Shown here piece after piece: positions 27,170-35,701 of a DNA stretch of 64,000 bases. The stretch's first letter is position 1. Each line of letters starts with the position of its first letter. Source of the DNA: Caballeronia sp. SL2Y3 (GTDB lineage: Bacteria; Pseudomonadota; Gammaproteobacteria; Burkholderiales; Burkholderiaceae); assembly GCF_022879575.1 (NCBI RefSeq), contig NZ_CP084260.1:1674001-1738000 (forward strand), read 5' to 3'. The notes below the pieces were generated by a model that was given only the letters and a program-made list of their open reading frames with translations, was not told the origin of the DNA and made no database searches. The translations under genes and the position numbers were made by a program.

Positions 27170-28113
27170 TCGCGTATCTCTTCCCGGGACAAGGCGCGCA
27201 GACGCCGGGCTTTTTGCATCGCATGGGCGGCGAGAAGCCGCATCCGGCTATCGCGCGCACGATCGCCGAGGCGTCGGCCATTCTCGGTCAGGACGTGCTC
27301 TCGCTGGACGACGCGAACGCGCTCGCATCGACCGTCGCGGTGCAGATCGCGCTGACCGTGGCGGGCGTCGCAGCCACGCGGGCGCTCGCTGAAGAAGGCA
27401 TCGAACCGCACGCCGTCGCGGGCTTGTCCGTCGGCGCGTACGGCGCGGCCGTCGCCTGCGGCGCGATTGCTTTCGACGACGCGTTGCGGCTCGTACGCCT
27501 GCGCGCCACGCTCATGCAGGACGCGTATCCGCGCGGCTACGGCATGCTCGCGATACTCGGCCTGAACGAACGCGAGGTTGCGGGTGTGATCGAAAAGGTT
27601 CGCGAGGAGGCTCGCGCCGATGCCTACATCGGCAATCTGAATGCGCCGCGGCAAATCGTCGTATCGGGCAGCAATCAAGCGCTCGACGCCGTGCGCGAAG
27701 CCGCGCTCGCACGCGGCGCGCGCAAGGCGGACCGGCTCGCGGTGAGCGTGCCGTCGCATTGCGTGTTGCTCGACGACGCGGCCGTGCGCCTCGCCGAAGC
27801 GGCCGACAAGGTGCGCTTCGTCGCGCCGCGCATCGCTTACGTGGGCAACCGCGGCGCGCGCGCGCTCGGGCGCGCCGATGCGATCCGCGAAGACCTCGCG
27901 ACGAACCTGCGTTATCCGGTACGCTGGCACGATTCGACGATCGCGCTTGCCGAGCGCGGCGCTAACGTGTTCGTCGAAATGCCGCCCGGCCGCACGCTCA
28001 CGCAGCTTCTCGCCGAAGCCCTGCCCGATGTGCCGGGAATCGCGATGGATGCGTCGCCGGTGGCATCGACTGCGGCGCGCGTGCGCGCGGCATGCCGCCG
28101 CGCGGATGAATGA
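27166..28113 (+). CDS. mdcH: malonyl-CoA:ACP transacylase of malonate decarboxylase
   Basis: Primes MdcC with a malonyl group. A FabD-like acyltransferase of 315 residues: LFPGQGAQ at 5-12, nucleophile S88 in GLSVGAYGAA, and the catalytic His region VPSHCVLLD near 196-204. It is the last gene of the mdc operon. No intrinsic terminator is evident in the 143 bases before the next gene. Confidence 0.93.
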   Translation: MIAYLFPGQGAQTPGFLHRMGGEKPHPAIARTIAEASAILGQDVLSLDDANALASTVAVQIALTVAGVAATRALAEEGIEPHAVAGLSVGAYGAAVACGAIAFDDALRLVRLRATLMQDAYPRGYGMLAILGLNEREVAGVIEKVREEARADAYIGNLNAPRQIVVSGSNQALDAVREAALARGARKADRLAVSVPSHCVLLDDAAVRLAEAADKVRFVAPRIAYVGNRGARALGRADAIREDLATNLRYPVRWHDSTIALAERGANVFVEMPPGRTLTQLLAEALPDVPGIAMDASPVASTAARVRAACRRADE

Positions 28114-28256
28114 ATCTGCGCGGTCCGTCGGCGTTTCGTCATCGAGCCGTCAGCAAAATAGGAATTTTCGGATAGCTTACGACGCGCTCGCCCGTGAGCA
28201 TTGCGCTCCGTCCGTGAATCATCGCGGATCGACCACAACAACTCATAAGGCAGACC

Positions 28257-29021
28257 ATGAAACACGTTCGCATTGCAATCGCAGCCTCCGCAGCATCCGC
28301 AGCCTTCGCGCTCGCTTCCTGTGGCAACGTCGCCAACCTGAGCCCGGACACGCTGCTGCAATCCGGCCAGATGGCCACGCAAGCGTTCACGCTCAGCGAC
28401 GCCGACGTGCGCCAGCTCTCCGACAAGTCGTGCGCCGAGATGGATGCGCAGAACAAGATCGCGCCGGCGTCCAGCGCATACGCGCAGCGCCTGAACCGCA
28501 TCTCGAAGCAGCTCGGCGACAACATCAACGGCGTGCCGGTGAACTACAAGGTGTACATCACGAAGGATGTCAATGCATGGGCGATGGCCAACGGCTGCGT
28601 GCGCGTCTATAGCGGCCTGATGGACATGATGAACGACGACGAAGTGCGCGGCGTGGTCGGCCATGAAATGGGCCACGTGGCGCTCGGCCACACGAAGAAG
28701 GCGATGCAGGTGGCCTATGCGACATCGGCGGCGCGCTCGGTGGCGTCGTCGGCGGGCGGCGTGGTCGGCAGCCTGTCGGCATCGCAGCTCGGCGATCTCT
28801 CGGAAAAGTTTGTCAACGCGCAGTTCTCGCAGTCGCAGGAAAGCGCCGCCGACGATTATTCGTTCGATATGCAGAAGAAGAAGGGCTACAGCCCGGCGGG
28901 ACTCGTCACCGCGTTCCAGAAGCTCGCGGCGCTGGATGGCGGGAAGTCGAGCATGCTGAGTTCTCACCCGTCGTCGCCGTCGCGGGCGAAGCATATCGAG
29001 GAGAGGCTTGCGGCGAAGTGA
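28257..29021 (+). CDS. M48-family metalloprotease lipoprotein
   Basis: A 254-residue membrane-anchored zinc protease. A lipoprotein signal ends in ALASC (C22). The zinc site is HEMGH (136-140), with the third ligand probably E195 in SQSQESAADDY. It resembles E. coli LoiP/YcaL, which act in outer-membrane protein quality control; that role here is inference from family. It stands alone, with no promoter motif I can defend. Confidence 0.9.
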   Translation: MKHVRIAIAASAASAAFALASCGNVANLSPDTLLQSGQMATQAFTLSDADVRQLSDKSCAEMDAQNKIAPASSAYAQRLNRISKQLGDNINGVPVNYKVYITKDVNAWAMANGCVRVYSGLMDMMNDDEVRGVVGHEMGHVALGHTKKAMQVAYATSAARSVASSAGGVVGSLSASQLGDLSEKFVNAQFSQSQESAADDYSFDMQKKKGYSPAGLVTAFQKLAALDGGKSSMLSSHPSSPSRAKHIEERLAAK

Positions 29022-30324
29022 GGTTGTTTTGAGTCGCGCGAGCGGGAACAGATGCGCACGAGTCACTGAGTGATGAGCACGCGGTGCCTGGGTAGGATGT
29101 GGATTCGATGCATGGCACCGCGGGGTCGTTTGCGTTGTTGCGATTGCCGGCCTGCTGTTGTCGGCGTCGACGTGCGAGGCGCGGAGGGAGTGAATTCGAC
29201 GTTGGAGCCGGTGTCTCGACAAACACTGGCGAGCGGGGAGGCGAAGCACTGCATGCGTCGCCCTATTGCCCCCGCGCCGGCGCTCGTCAAGCGGTATGGA
29301 GTCAGCGTCATATTGCACGTCCGTTCTTCGTCGCGCCGTCGGCAAGGCGACACCCCAGGACGAGTCGCCAGTGCACGCTTTGGAGCAGCTCTGGTGCTTA
29401 GTTAGAAGAAAGCGTCTCCGTCCGCTATCTCGTCGGAGAAGCATTCGATCAAGGCGGCGTATCAACTAAAGACATCCACCCTGTTCAATAACGCCGCTCG
29501 TTGACCGAAGCGTGGCGCGGGATAGTCGGTGATTGACACCAAGAGCCCCGCGTGTGCGGCGCTTTCAAAACAAATCAGTCGATGCCATACGGCAGCGTGG
29601 TAGAACAGATAGAAACGAACTGCACCTAGAGTCAGTAGTAACGCCAACGCTCGCGACGATGGGTTCTCAGCATGTTTGAAGCCATTGATCGCATACTGCG
29701 CTCGGCGCAAAAGCGGATCCAAAGATCAGGGCATAGGCAAATGCAGACACGTTGCCGTGTTCAGTGGTCCCAGCAATCATGCCAATGCATGCTGAACAGC
29801 GGCCAGGATAGCCGCCGCGACAAGCGACTGATCCAGACCGCCGATTGCCACGATAATAGGGCACCGGCGACCAGAAAGACAACGGACCATGCGATGCGCT
29901 TCGATTGATTTCCCAAAGCAGAATCTACTGGCGGCGCGGGTCGTTACTTTCGCAAACCGCCATACGGGCGCCATGACGCGGGATTCGCGCCGAGCTACAA
30001 CGCTAAGAGGATGTCCGCACTGGCAGCGATCGCATCCGTGGAATACCGGAAGCATCCGATATAAGCCAGTTTTGAGTGCGGACAATTCGAGACGGCGCCC
30101 GCTCCCATGCGATAGTTTGCGGAGCATCGCCTTCGCGCTTGTTTTCCCATCTAACAATCAGCGATAAGCCGAATTCAACTACCGGGAGAATGGGATTTTT
30201 CCCATACCCGAACCGCTTGATAGGGGTAGCGTCTATTCTTCGTATTCCTTACCATGTGATGGCGCTGTGCTATCTGATGCCGTACGCATTGCATGACGTT
30301 ATCGACTTCAACCCGAGCACCTCT
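29022..30324. other. gene-poor entry to the accessory island
   Basis: About 1.3 kb without a convincing gene. The first 430 bases are G+C-rich and show only Arg-rich shadow frames. From about 29460 the base composition becomes visibly more A+T-rich and stays so through the vgrG module. No transposase, integrase or inverted terminal repeats were recognised. Hydrophobic fragments on the minus strand around 29462-29912 may be a decayed gene (separate entry). Confidence 0.5.
29462..29912 (-). pseudogene. possible decayed membrane-protein gene
   Basis: Three minus-strand frames each show a short hydrophobic stretch in succession: AWSVVFLVAGALLSWQSAVW, then AFAYALIFGSAFAPSA, then ALALLLTLGAVRFYLFYHAA, ending at a stop at 29462. 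This order would fit one small membrane protein broken by two frameshifts. The last frame alone is an 86-codon ORF (29462-29722). No family is recognised and chance is a real alternative. Confidence 0.22.
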
Positions 30325-32652
30325 ATGCCTCAACAAAGCGATATGCGCTTTACTATCGAACTTGCCGGTGGTGGTCCTTTCAATGTAGTTGAGTTCGATC
30401 TCGATGAAGCAATTTCGTCATGCTTCGAACTTGTCGTCCATCTATCCAGCGAGAACCCCGCGGTCGATTTCGGTTCGATTCTCGATCAGCCCGCGTTGCT
30501 TACGATCTGGCGGGGCGACACGCCCGTGCGGTATGTACATGGGCTAGTCAGCACTTTCGAACAAGGCGAGACAGGCTTCAGGCGCAGCCGATATAAGGCG
30601 ACCATTGAGCCTGCATACGCCCGCGCCGCAATACGCTCTAACTGGCGTGCTTTCCAACTGAAAAACGTTCCGGAAATCCTGCAAACGCTCATGACCGAAC
30701 AGAGAATTACGGACTACGAGCAACGGATCTATGGCGTTCACCAGACGCGCGAATTTTGCGTGCAACCCGGCGAGACCACTCTCGCGTTCTGCGACCGGAT
30801 TGCAGCCGAAGAAGGACTGATCTACAGCTTCGTCCACACAGGACAAGGCCACCGCCTGATCCATAATGATCGCCTGATTGTGCACGGCGCAATCGGCGGC
30901 GCCCCGGTTTCGTACAACCCGAACCCCGGCGGCGACGCGCCCGAACCCGCGCTGCGTACCTTCCGTTACGCCGAACGGGTACGAACCAGCCGCGTGACGC
31001 GACGTGACTATACGTTCCGTAATCCGAGGTATGCCCACGAGCATAGCAGCACTGGGGCAAGCCTCGGTCATCAAGGCTCGGGCTATGAAAATTTCGGGTA
31101 TCCCGGACGATACAAGACAGACGAAGCGGGACGACCTTTTACGCAAACGCGGCTGCTGGCCTTGCGCGGCGATGCGCAGATGGTCCGCGCCGAAGGCGAC
31201 GACGCGCGCCTCACGCCCGGTCTGGCCTTCGAACTGACGGGGCATCCGCGCGAGGAGTTGAACCGTAGCTGGCGTCCTGTGCGCATCCGGCATCGTGGCG
31301 TACAGCGCACCAGTCAGCAGGAAGAATCCGCCGACACCATCGAAGGCACGCTGTATCGCTGCACCGCCGATCTCATACCGGACGATGTGGAATGGAAAGC
31401 GCCGCTGCTGCCGAAGCCGCGTATCGACGGACCGCACATAGCGACCGTCACCGGCCCTGCGGGAGAGGAAATCCATACGGACCAGCATGGCCGGGTCAAA
31501 GTTCAATTTGCATGGGATCGCGAAGGCAAAAACGACGAACATAGTTCCTGCTGGATTCGCGTGGCGCAAAACTGGGCCGGTGCTACTTGGGGGCACATGG
31601 CGATACCGCGTATCGGACAGGAAGTGATTGTGGACTGGCTCGATGTTGATTGCGACCAGCCGATCATCATCGGCCGCGCCTATAACGCCCTGAACCTGCC
31701 GCCCTACGAACTGCCACGCCACAAGACGCGCATGACCATCAAAAGCCAAACGCATAAGGGCGATGGCTTCAACGAACTGCGTTTCGAGGACGAAGCCGGG
31801 CAGGAGGAAATCTACGTCCACGCGCAGAAGGATCAGAACATCCACGTGAATCATGACGAGACGACTTTCGTAGGGCATGACCACCACGAGAATGTCGAGC
31901 ATGACCAATCGATCGGTATCGGGCACGACCGCACGGAGACGGTAGGCAATGATGAGCAGGTGTCCATCGGTCGCGAGCGGCGTCATAGCGTTGGACAGGA
32001 TGCGTTCCTCATAATCGAGCGCAATCACACGATTGCTGTCGCTAAGGACCGCGTTGAAACGGTTGGCAACCATCGCAAGGAGCAGACGACGGCGAACCAT
32101 ATCGTGGACGTCGGCGGCCATGTTGAACAATCCGTGCAGGGGCGTTACAGGCTTATCACGGGACAACGCATCGAACGCCAAACGCAAAAGTATCTATTGC
32201 AGGCCGCTGATCGTGCGGTGATCCAGGGACCGGGCGGCACGATCACTCTCGACAATAGCGGCGTCACCATCGAAGGTATGGCGATTCGGTTCAAAGGCCC
32301 GGTGTCGATCGGCGATGGCGGCGTCGGTCATGCCAAGGCGGTTGACGGAAATCCCGCGGAGGGGCTACCTAATGGCCCGTATCAGGAGTTCTTCGTTTTG
32401 CAGGATGCAATCACGGGCAAAGTCCTGCGCAATCACCCTTACCGCCTGCAACGCTGGGGCAAGGGCGAGGTGGAAAGTCGGTCCGACGCGCAGGGACGCA
32501 CGCAGGTTGTGAACACCGAAAACAGCGAGTTGCTGAGCGCAGAAGCTCACCCCGACCCCGCACAACAACTGATGCTCAATTCATCGTACTGGGATCAGCA
32601 CGCTGATTTCAAGATCGATTTTCTGCGCAATCCCGCACCAGACCAGCACTAA
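30325..32652 (+). CDS. vgrG: type VI secretion spike protein VgrG
   Basis: Trimeric spike tip (TssI) that carries effectors out of the cell through the T6SS tube. The 775-residue product has the gp27-like N-terminal half (about 10-350), the gp5-type OB fold (HIATVTGPAGEEIHTDQHGRV near 370-390, split as the family signature) and a His/Gly/Val-rich needle repeat (about 500-620). A roughly 80-residue C-terminal extension follows (QEFFVLQDAITGKVLRN). The start is uncertain: no Shine-Dalgarno is clear, and 30259 or 30343 are alternatives. The effector gene begins 3 bases after its stop. No other T6SS structural gene is in the window. Confidence 0.92.
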   Translation: MPQQSDMRFTIELAGGGPFNVVEFDLDEAISSCFELVVHLSSENPAVDFGSILDQPALLTIWRGDTPVRYVHGLVSTFEQGETGFRRSRYKATIEPAYARAAIRSNWRAFQLKNVPEILQTLMTEQRITDYEQRIYGVHQTREFCVQPGETTLAFCDRIAAEEGLIYSFVHTGQGHRLIHNDRLIVHGAIGGAPVSYNPNPGGDAPEPALRTFRYAERVRTSRVTRRDYTFRNPRYAHEHSSTGASLGHQGSGYENFGYPGRYKTDEAGRPFTQTRLLALRGDAQMVRAEGDDARLTPGLAFELTGHPREELNRSWRPVRIRHRGVQRTSQQEESADTIEGTLYRCTADLIPDDVEWKAPLLPKPRIDGPHIATVTGPAGEEIHTDQHGRVKVQFAWDREGKNDEHSSCWIRVAQNWAGATWGHMAIPRIGQEVIVDWLDVDCDQPIIIGRAYNALNLPPYELPRHKTRMTIKSQTHKGDGFNELRFEDEAGQEEIYVHAQKDQNIHVNHDETTFVGHDHHENVEHDQSIGIGHDRTETVGNDEQVSIGRERRHSVGQDAFLIIERNHTIAVAKDRVETVGNHRKEQTTANHIVDVGGHVEQSVQGRYRLITGQRIERQTQKYLLQAADRAVIQGPGGTITLDNSGVTIEGMAIRFKGPVSIGDGGVGHAKAVDGNPAEGLPNGPYQEFFVLQDAITGKVLRNHPYRLQRWGKGEVESRSDAQGRTQVVNTENSELLSAEAHPDPAQQLMLNSSYWDQHADFKIDFLRNPAPDQH

Positions 32653-32655
32653 GCC

Positions 32656-34005
32656 ATGGCAAACCTACCGCGCACCGCATCACGCGCGCCCAGTGGCGGC
32701 GCGCGCACCACCACGAAATCCAACGCTGAAGGAACCGTTTTACCCGTGGTCAATCCGCTGGACCTCTGGTATCTGTGCGAGAAAGCCGTCTACGCCAAAC
32801 GCAATCCGTATCGGCGGGCAAAGGACGGACGGCCCATGTACCAGCGTACCGTCACGACGCTCGTACGCGCCGATAATGAACTATTCAAATATCACTTTCC
32901 GTACTGCGGCGAGGTTGGTTACGACATGACCGTCTCACCACCGAAGCCGCTGATGAGTCGTGGAGAATCGTGGCGGCCCAGTCGCTTTCCGCTCTCGTTC
33001 TATAAGCAGATCACTACCGAGATCATGCCCGATTACGCGGCGCTGGAAGTGGAACGCGACCTAATCGGCAAAGACGAACTCGAATCGACGATTGCGCTTC
33101 CCCTACCCGACGATGTGGACAAGCGTGGCCTGTGGACCGACGTACAGGGCGGCGTGCGCGGGCTGCTGCGTATTCCCGATGCGCTGCGGCTGCAAAGCTT
33201 CAACAACCCCGGAGAGGCGCAGTACAGTCAGCCCAATCTGGCATGTGTGATCGAGATGAAGTTTCCGGGGGACTATCTTTCAGAAAGACAGCAGCGTGCC
33301 TATGAAAACATTGCTGGCCTGAAGAGCAATTTTCGGTTGCTCGAAATATCCCGCTGTGAGATTGCAGACAAGCGCCTTCGCCGAGACTGGATGCGTGCTG
33401 CCCAGAAAGAGCCCGTCTACAAACCTGTGGGACAAGCGATGAGTCTGCCGACACGCGCCATGGCCGATCCTTATCAATTGCTGGCGGGCCTCATTGATGC
33501 AGAACACGATTTGGCACGGCGACAACTCGAAGTCAAGCCACCGCCTCCGGGTACGCCTGTGATGAGCGCGCTCCCCGATCCTGCCGAGGCGGAAGCGCGC
33601 CGCCGTCAAGGCGTGGCGCAGATCGAGATGACGCTAGCCGCACCATTCGTCGTCGTTGGCGCGGGCATCCTCGCCATTGCAGCCGTCCCGGCTGCCGGTG
33701 GTGCTGCCGCAGGGGAAGCAACCACCATCGAGGCTAATGCGGGAGCCGAAGTCATTCAGTTCAATCGCTATTTGCGTGCGGCCCGCGTAGCGCGCGCGAC
33801 GGGTACGGCAGCAGCAGCGGGGACCGCTGCCGACAAGCTTGCTGCACGGCCCGCCGACCTACCCCAAGCGACCACGCCTGCTCTTTCGCCTGAACCGCAG
33901 CGCCGTTGGGATGCTTATTGGGAGTGGGAAAAACAGCAGCGATTTCAACCTCAAGAAGAAAAACACTATCTCTTCTGGCCCGATGCGCCGAGGATCGCAC
34001 AATGA
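32656..34005 (+). CDS. putative T6SS nuclease effector, VRR-NUC type
   Basis: A 449-residue protein directly after vgrG. Residues 170-220 show the PD-(D/E)xK pattern of VRR-NUC nucleases: IPDALRL (D175), then VIEMKFPGDYLSERQQ with E200, K202 and Q212. The N-terminal 150 residues match no domain I know and may bind VgrG or form the toxin shell. A hydrophobic, Gly/Ala-rich segment lies at 326-353, and the last 45 residues are Trp/Gln-rich. The stop overlaps the next gene, which is of the immunity family paired with VRR-NUC toxins. DNA cleavage in rival cells is therefore likely but inferred. Confidence 0.75.
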   Translation: MANLPRTASRAPSGGARTTTKSNAEGTVLPVVNPLDLWYLCEKAVYAKRNPYRRAKDGRPMYQRTVTTLVRADNELFKYHFPYCGEVGYDMTVSPPKPLMSRGESWRPSRFPLSFYKQITTEIMPDYAALEVERDLIGKDELESTIALPLPDDVDKRGLWTDVQGGVRGLLRIPDALRLQSFNNPGEAQYSQPNLACVIEMKFPGDYLSERQQRAYENIAGLKSNFRLLEISRCEIADKRLRRDWMRAAQKEPVYKPVGQAMSLPTRAMADPYQLLAGLIDAEHDLARRQLEVKPPPPGTPVMSALPDPAEAEARRRQGVAQIEMTLAAPFVVVGAGILAIAAVPAAGGAAAGEATTIEANAGAEVIQFNRYLRAARVARATGTAAAAGTAADKLAARPADLPQATTPALSPEPQRRWDAYWEWEKQQRFQPQEEKHYLFWPDAPRIAQ

Positions 34006-35207
34006 ACGAACAAGAGTTCTTCGAAGCATTCGAAACCGAGCGCTGGAATTTCACATTTGTGGATGAAGCTGACACGACAAAGCCTGTGCAGCAGGTTGGC
34101 TTAGTGGCTGTCTTCCATCTTGTGGATGCCTATTTGCCAATTAGACGGAAGCACATTGCCGAGGCATTTACTCTTTACGATAAACACTATGGCAGCAAGT
34201 TGAAGGGTGGCTATCGTGAGGACCTTGGAATGCGTATACGGCCTTATAGCCGTGAAGAATTCCACGATTGTGTTAGCTATATTGAAACCATCGGCTTGAA
34301 CGACGCAGTGGAGTTCAAGTGGATGTCGCGCCCGAATCTTGATCTGGTCAGCGATTACATGTTTGGAGTCTTCTCGCCCGAGGGTTGGTATGAAAAGGTG
34401 CATGGATCACTCACGAAGGTTCGATTTTATCTGCCGGTAGAGGAGTTAAAGAATGATGGTCAAGCACATTTCGAAAAGGTAATGACCGAGATGTGCCAAC
34501 TTCTACGGCCGATTCATGGGGCCGCAGGCCTCGCTGTTCAGGAATCCCACGCGTGGGAGGACTTCCAACATACCGAATACGAAACGGCGTGGGCATATCG
34601 CGGCGTAGACGTATGCATTCCCACCGACAACAAGTCGTGGCGTGACGGCTATTCCAACCTCAATTGGTACACCTTCATCGCCCACCACTGGCTTGCCAAA
34701 CTTGGCACGCCCGAAGAACTAAGGACCAAACTCGACGACGACCGTATCGAGGTCATACCGTACGAATGGGGTAGCATGATTCGGGCAGGCAACTGGCCGC
34801 AACTAGGGAAGGCTGATGTCGATCCGCAACCGGAGCTTTACGTCAAGGTGAACGAAGCCATCAAGCCGCTGCGCGTAGATGATATCGGATCGCTGCATTA
34901 CGGCTCCGTGGGCGGCGAAGTGCGTTTCAACCGGCGTACTAGTAATTCGTGGCTGCGGCGCTTCGACCGACCACGAGCGCCATCCACCGGGGCGGCCGAT
35001 GATTCCGATAATGCTGTTGAGTCGTCGTCGGCCAAGAGCGAAGCCCGCCGCTTTCTTCGTATCGCCTCGGGCACGCCATGCCCTTGGCCGGGCGTATGGC
35101 TATGCGAGGAAGCCGAACACCTAGGCCCACAGACCGTTGCTCACGGCGTGCCCATGCCCGAAATCGAGGGACGCGCCGTGACATGGCGGCTAATCAGAGG
35201 ACTTTGA
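34002..35207 (+). CDS. putative TsiV-type (DUF3396) immunity protein
   Basis: A 401-residue protein whose start overlaps the effector stop in ATGA, the usual tight coupling of toxin and antidote. It looks like the DUF3396/TsiV family (type VI immunity for VRR-NUC): HIAEAFTLYDKHYG, a SYIETIGLND segment, and the Trp/Tyr-rich core EYETAWAYRGVDVCIPT. No signal peptide is seen, fitting protection against a cytoplasmic nuclease. The first two thirds are clearly A+T-richer than the flanking chromosome. Family assignment is by eye. Confidence 0.72.
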   Translation: MNEQEFFEAFETERWNFTFVDEADTTKPVQQVGLVAVFHLVDAYLPIRRKHIAEAFTLYDKHYGSKLKGGYREDLGMRIRPYSREEFHDCVSYIETIGLNDAVEFKWMSRPNLDLVSDYMFGVFSPEGWYEKVHGSLTKVRFYLPVEELKNDGQAHFEKVMTEMCQLLRPIHGAAGLAVQESHAWEDFQHTEYETAWAYRGVDVCIPTDNKSWRDGYSNLNWYTFIAHHWLAKLGTPEELRTKLDDDRIEVIPYEWGSMIRAGNWPQLGKADVDPQPELYVKVNEAIKPLRVDDIGSLHYGSVGGEVRFNRRTSNSWLRRFDRPRAPSTGAADDSDNAVESSSAKSEARRFLRIASGTPCPWPGVWLCEEAEHLGPQTVAHGVPMPEIEGRAVTWRLIRGL

Positions 35208-35374
35208 TATCCTGTCGCCAACTATGTGCCGCCCATACTTGCAACAAGTGGCGGCGCGATTCCCAGCAAGTTGATCCGATGGGTTCGTATCGCTTCATGA
35301 GGTGTCGTTGGAGTTCTATATGCTTTGCGGAATAGTCACGTAGAGATGCTACAGGAGCGTGGGTTGCTTTTTGC

Positions 35375-35421
35375 TCGTCGAAAAAGCAAAAGCCCCGTAA
35401 GTCGGTGAACTTACGGGGCTT
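35375..35421 (-). terminator. tRNA-Ser intrinsic terminator
   Basis: Perfect 12-bp stem AAGCCCCGTAAG/CTTACGGGGCTT (35390-35401 with 35410-35421), followed on the minus strand by TTTGCTTTTTCG. It lies 13 bases past the tRNA-Ser 3' end and also stops transcripts coming from the island. Confidence 0.88.
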
Positions 35422-35433
35422 CCTTCCTACCAC

Positions 35434-35527
35434 TGGCGGAGACGGAGGGATTCGAACCCTCGATCCAGTTCTTAGCCAGATGCTCCCTTAGCAGGGGAGT
35501 GCCTTCGACCTCTCGGCCACGTCTCCC
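35434..35527 (-). tRNA. tRNA-Ser(GCT)
   Basis: A 94-nt class II tRNA with encoded CCA. Acceptor GGAGACG/CGTCTCC, anticodon stem CTCCC/GGGAG around CTGCTAA (anticodon GCT), a long variable arm and T-arm GAGGGTTCGAATCCCTC are all present. It reads AGC and AGU. The accessory island lies immediately downstream of its 3' end. Confidence 0.97.
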
Positions 35528-35569
35528 AAACTTTTCGTTGCACCGGGAGTACAGTGCAACGAGATCGAG

Positions 35570-35598
35570 ATAATAGCCTGTTCAGCCGCAGCGGTCAA
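35570..35598 (-). promoter_or_regulatory. tRNA-Ser promoter
   Basis: Minus-strand -35 TTGACC (35593-35598), 17-bp spacer, -10 TATTAT (35570-35575). Between it and the tRNA lies a perfect 8-bp inverted repeat, CGTTGCAC/GTGCAACG (35536-35543 with 35554-35561). Confidence 0.72.
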
Positions 35599-35701
35599 AT
35601 TCGCATGACGATTTTTTCCAATCGATCAAATTCGAATCTCGCCGACAGCCGAACCGCAACAGTGCCAAGGTACGAAGCCGCCCGGCCGGCCGGTCAGGCG
35701 C

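Noticed and set aside
29180..29205. Possible att duplicate of the tRNA-Ser 3' end (shared CGGAGGGA, then ATTCGA)
   Set aside because: Only eight contiguous bases match and the rest needs a gap, which is within chance; no integrase supports it.
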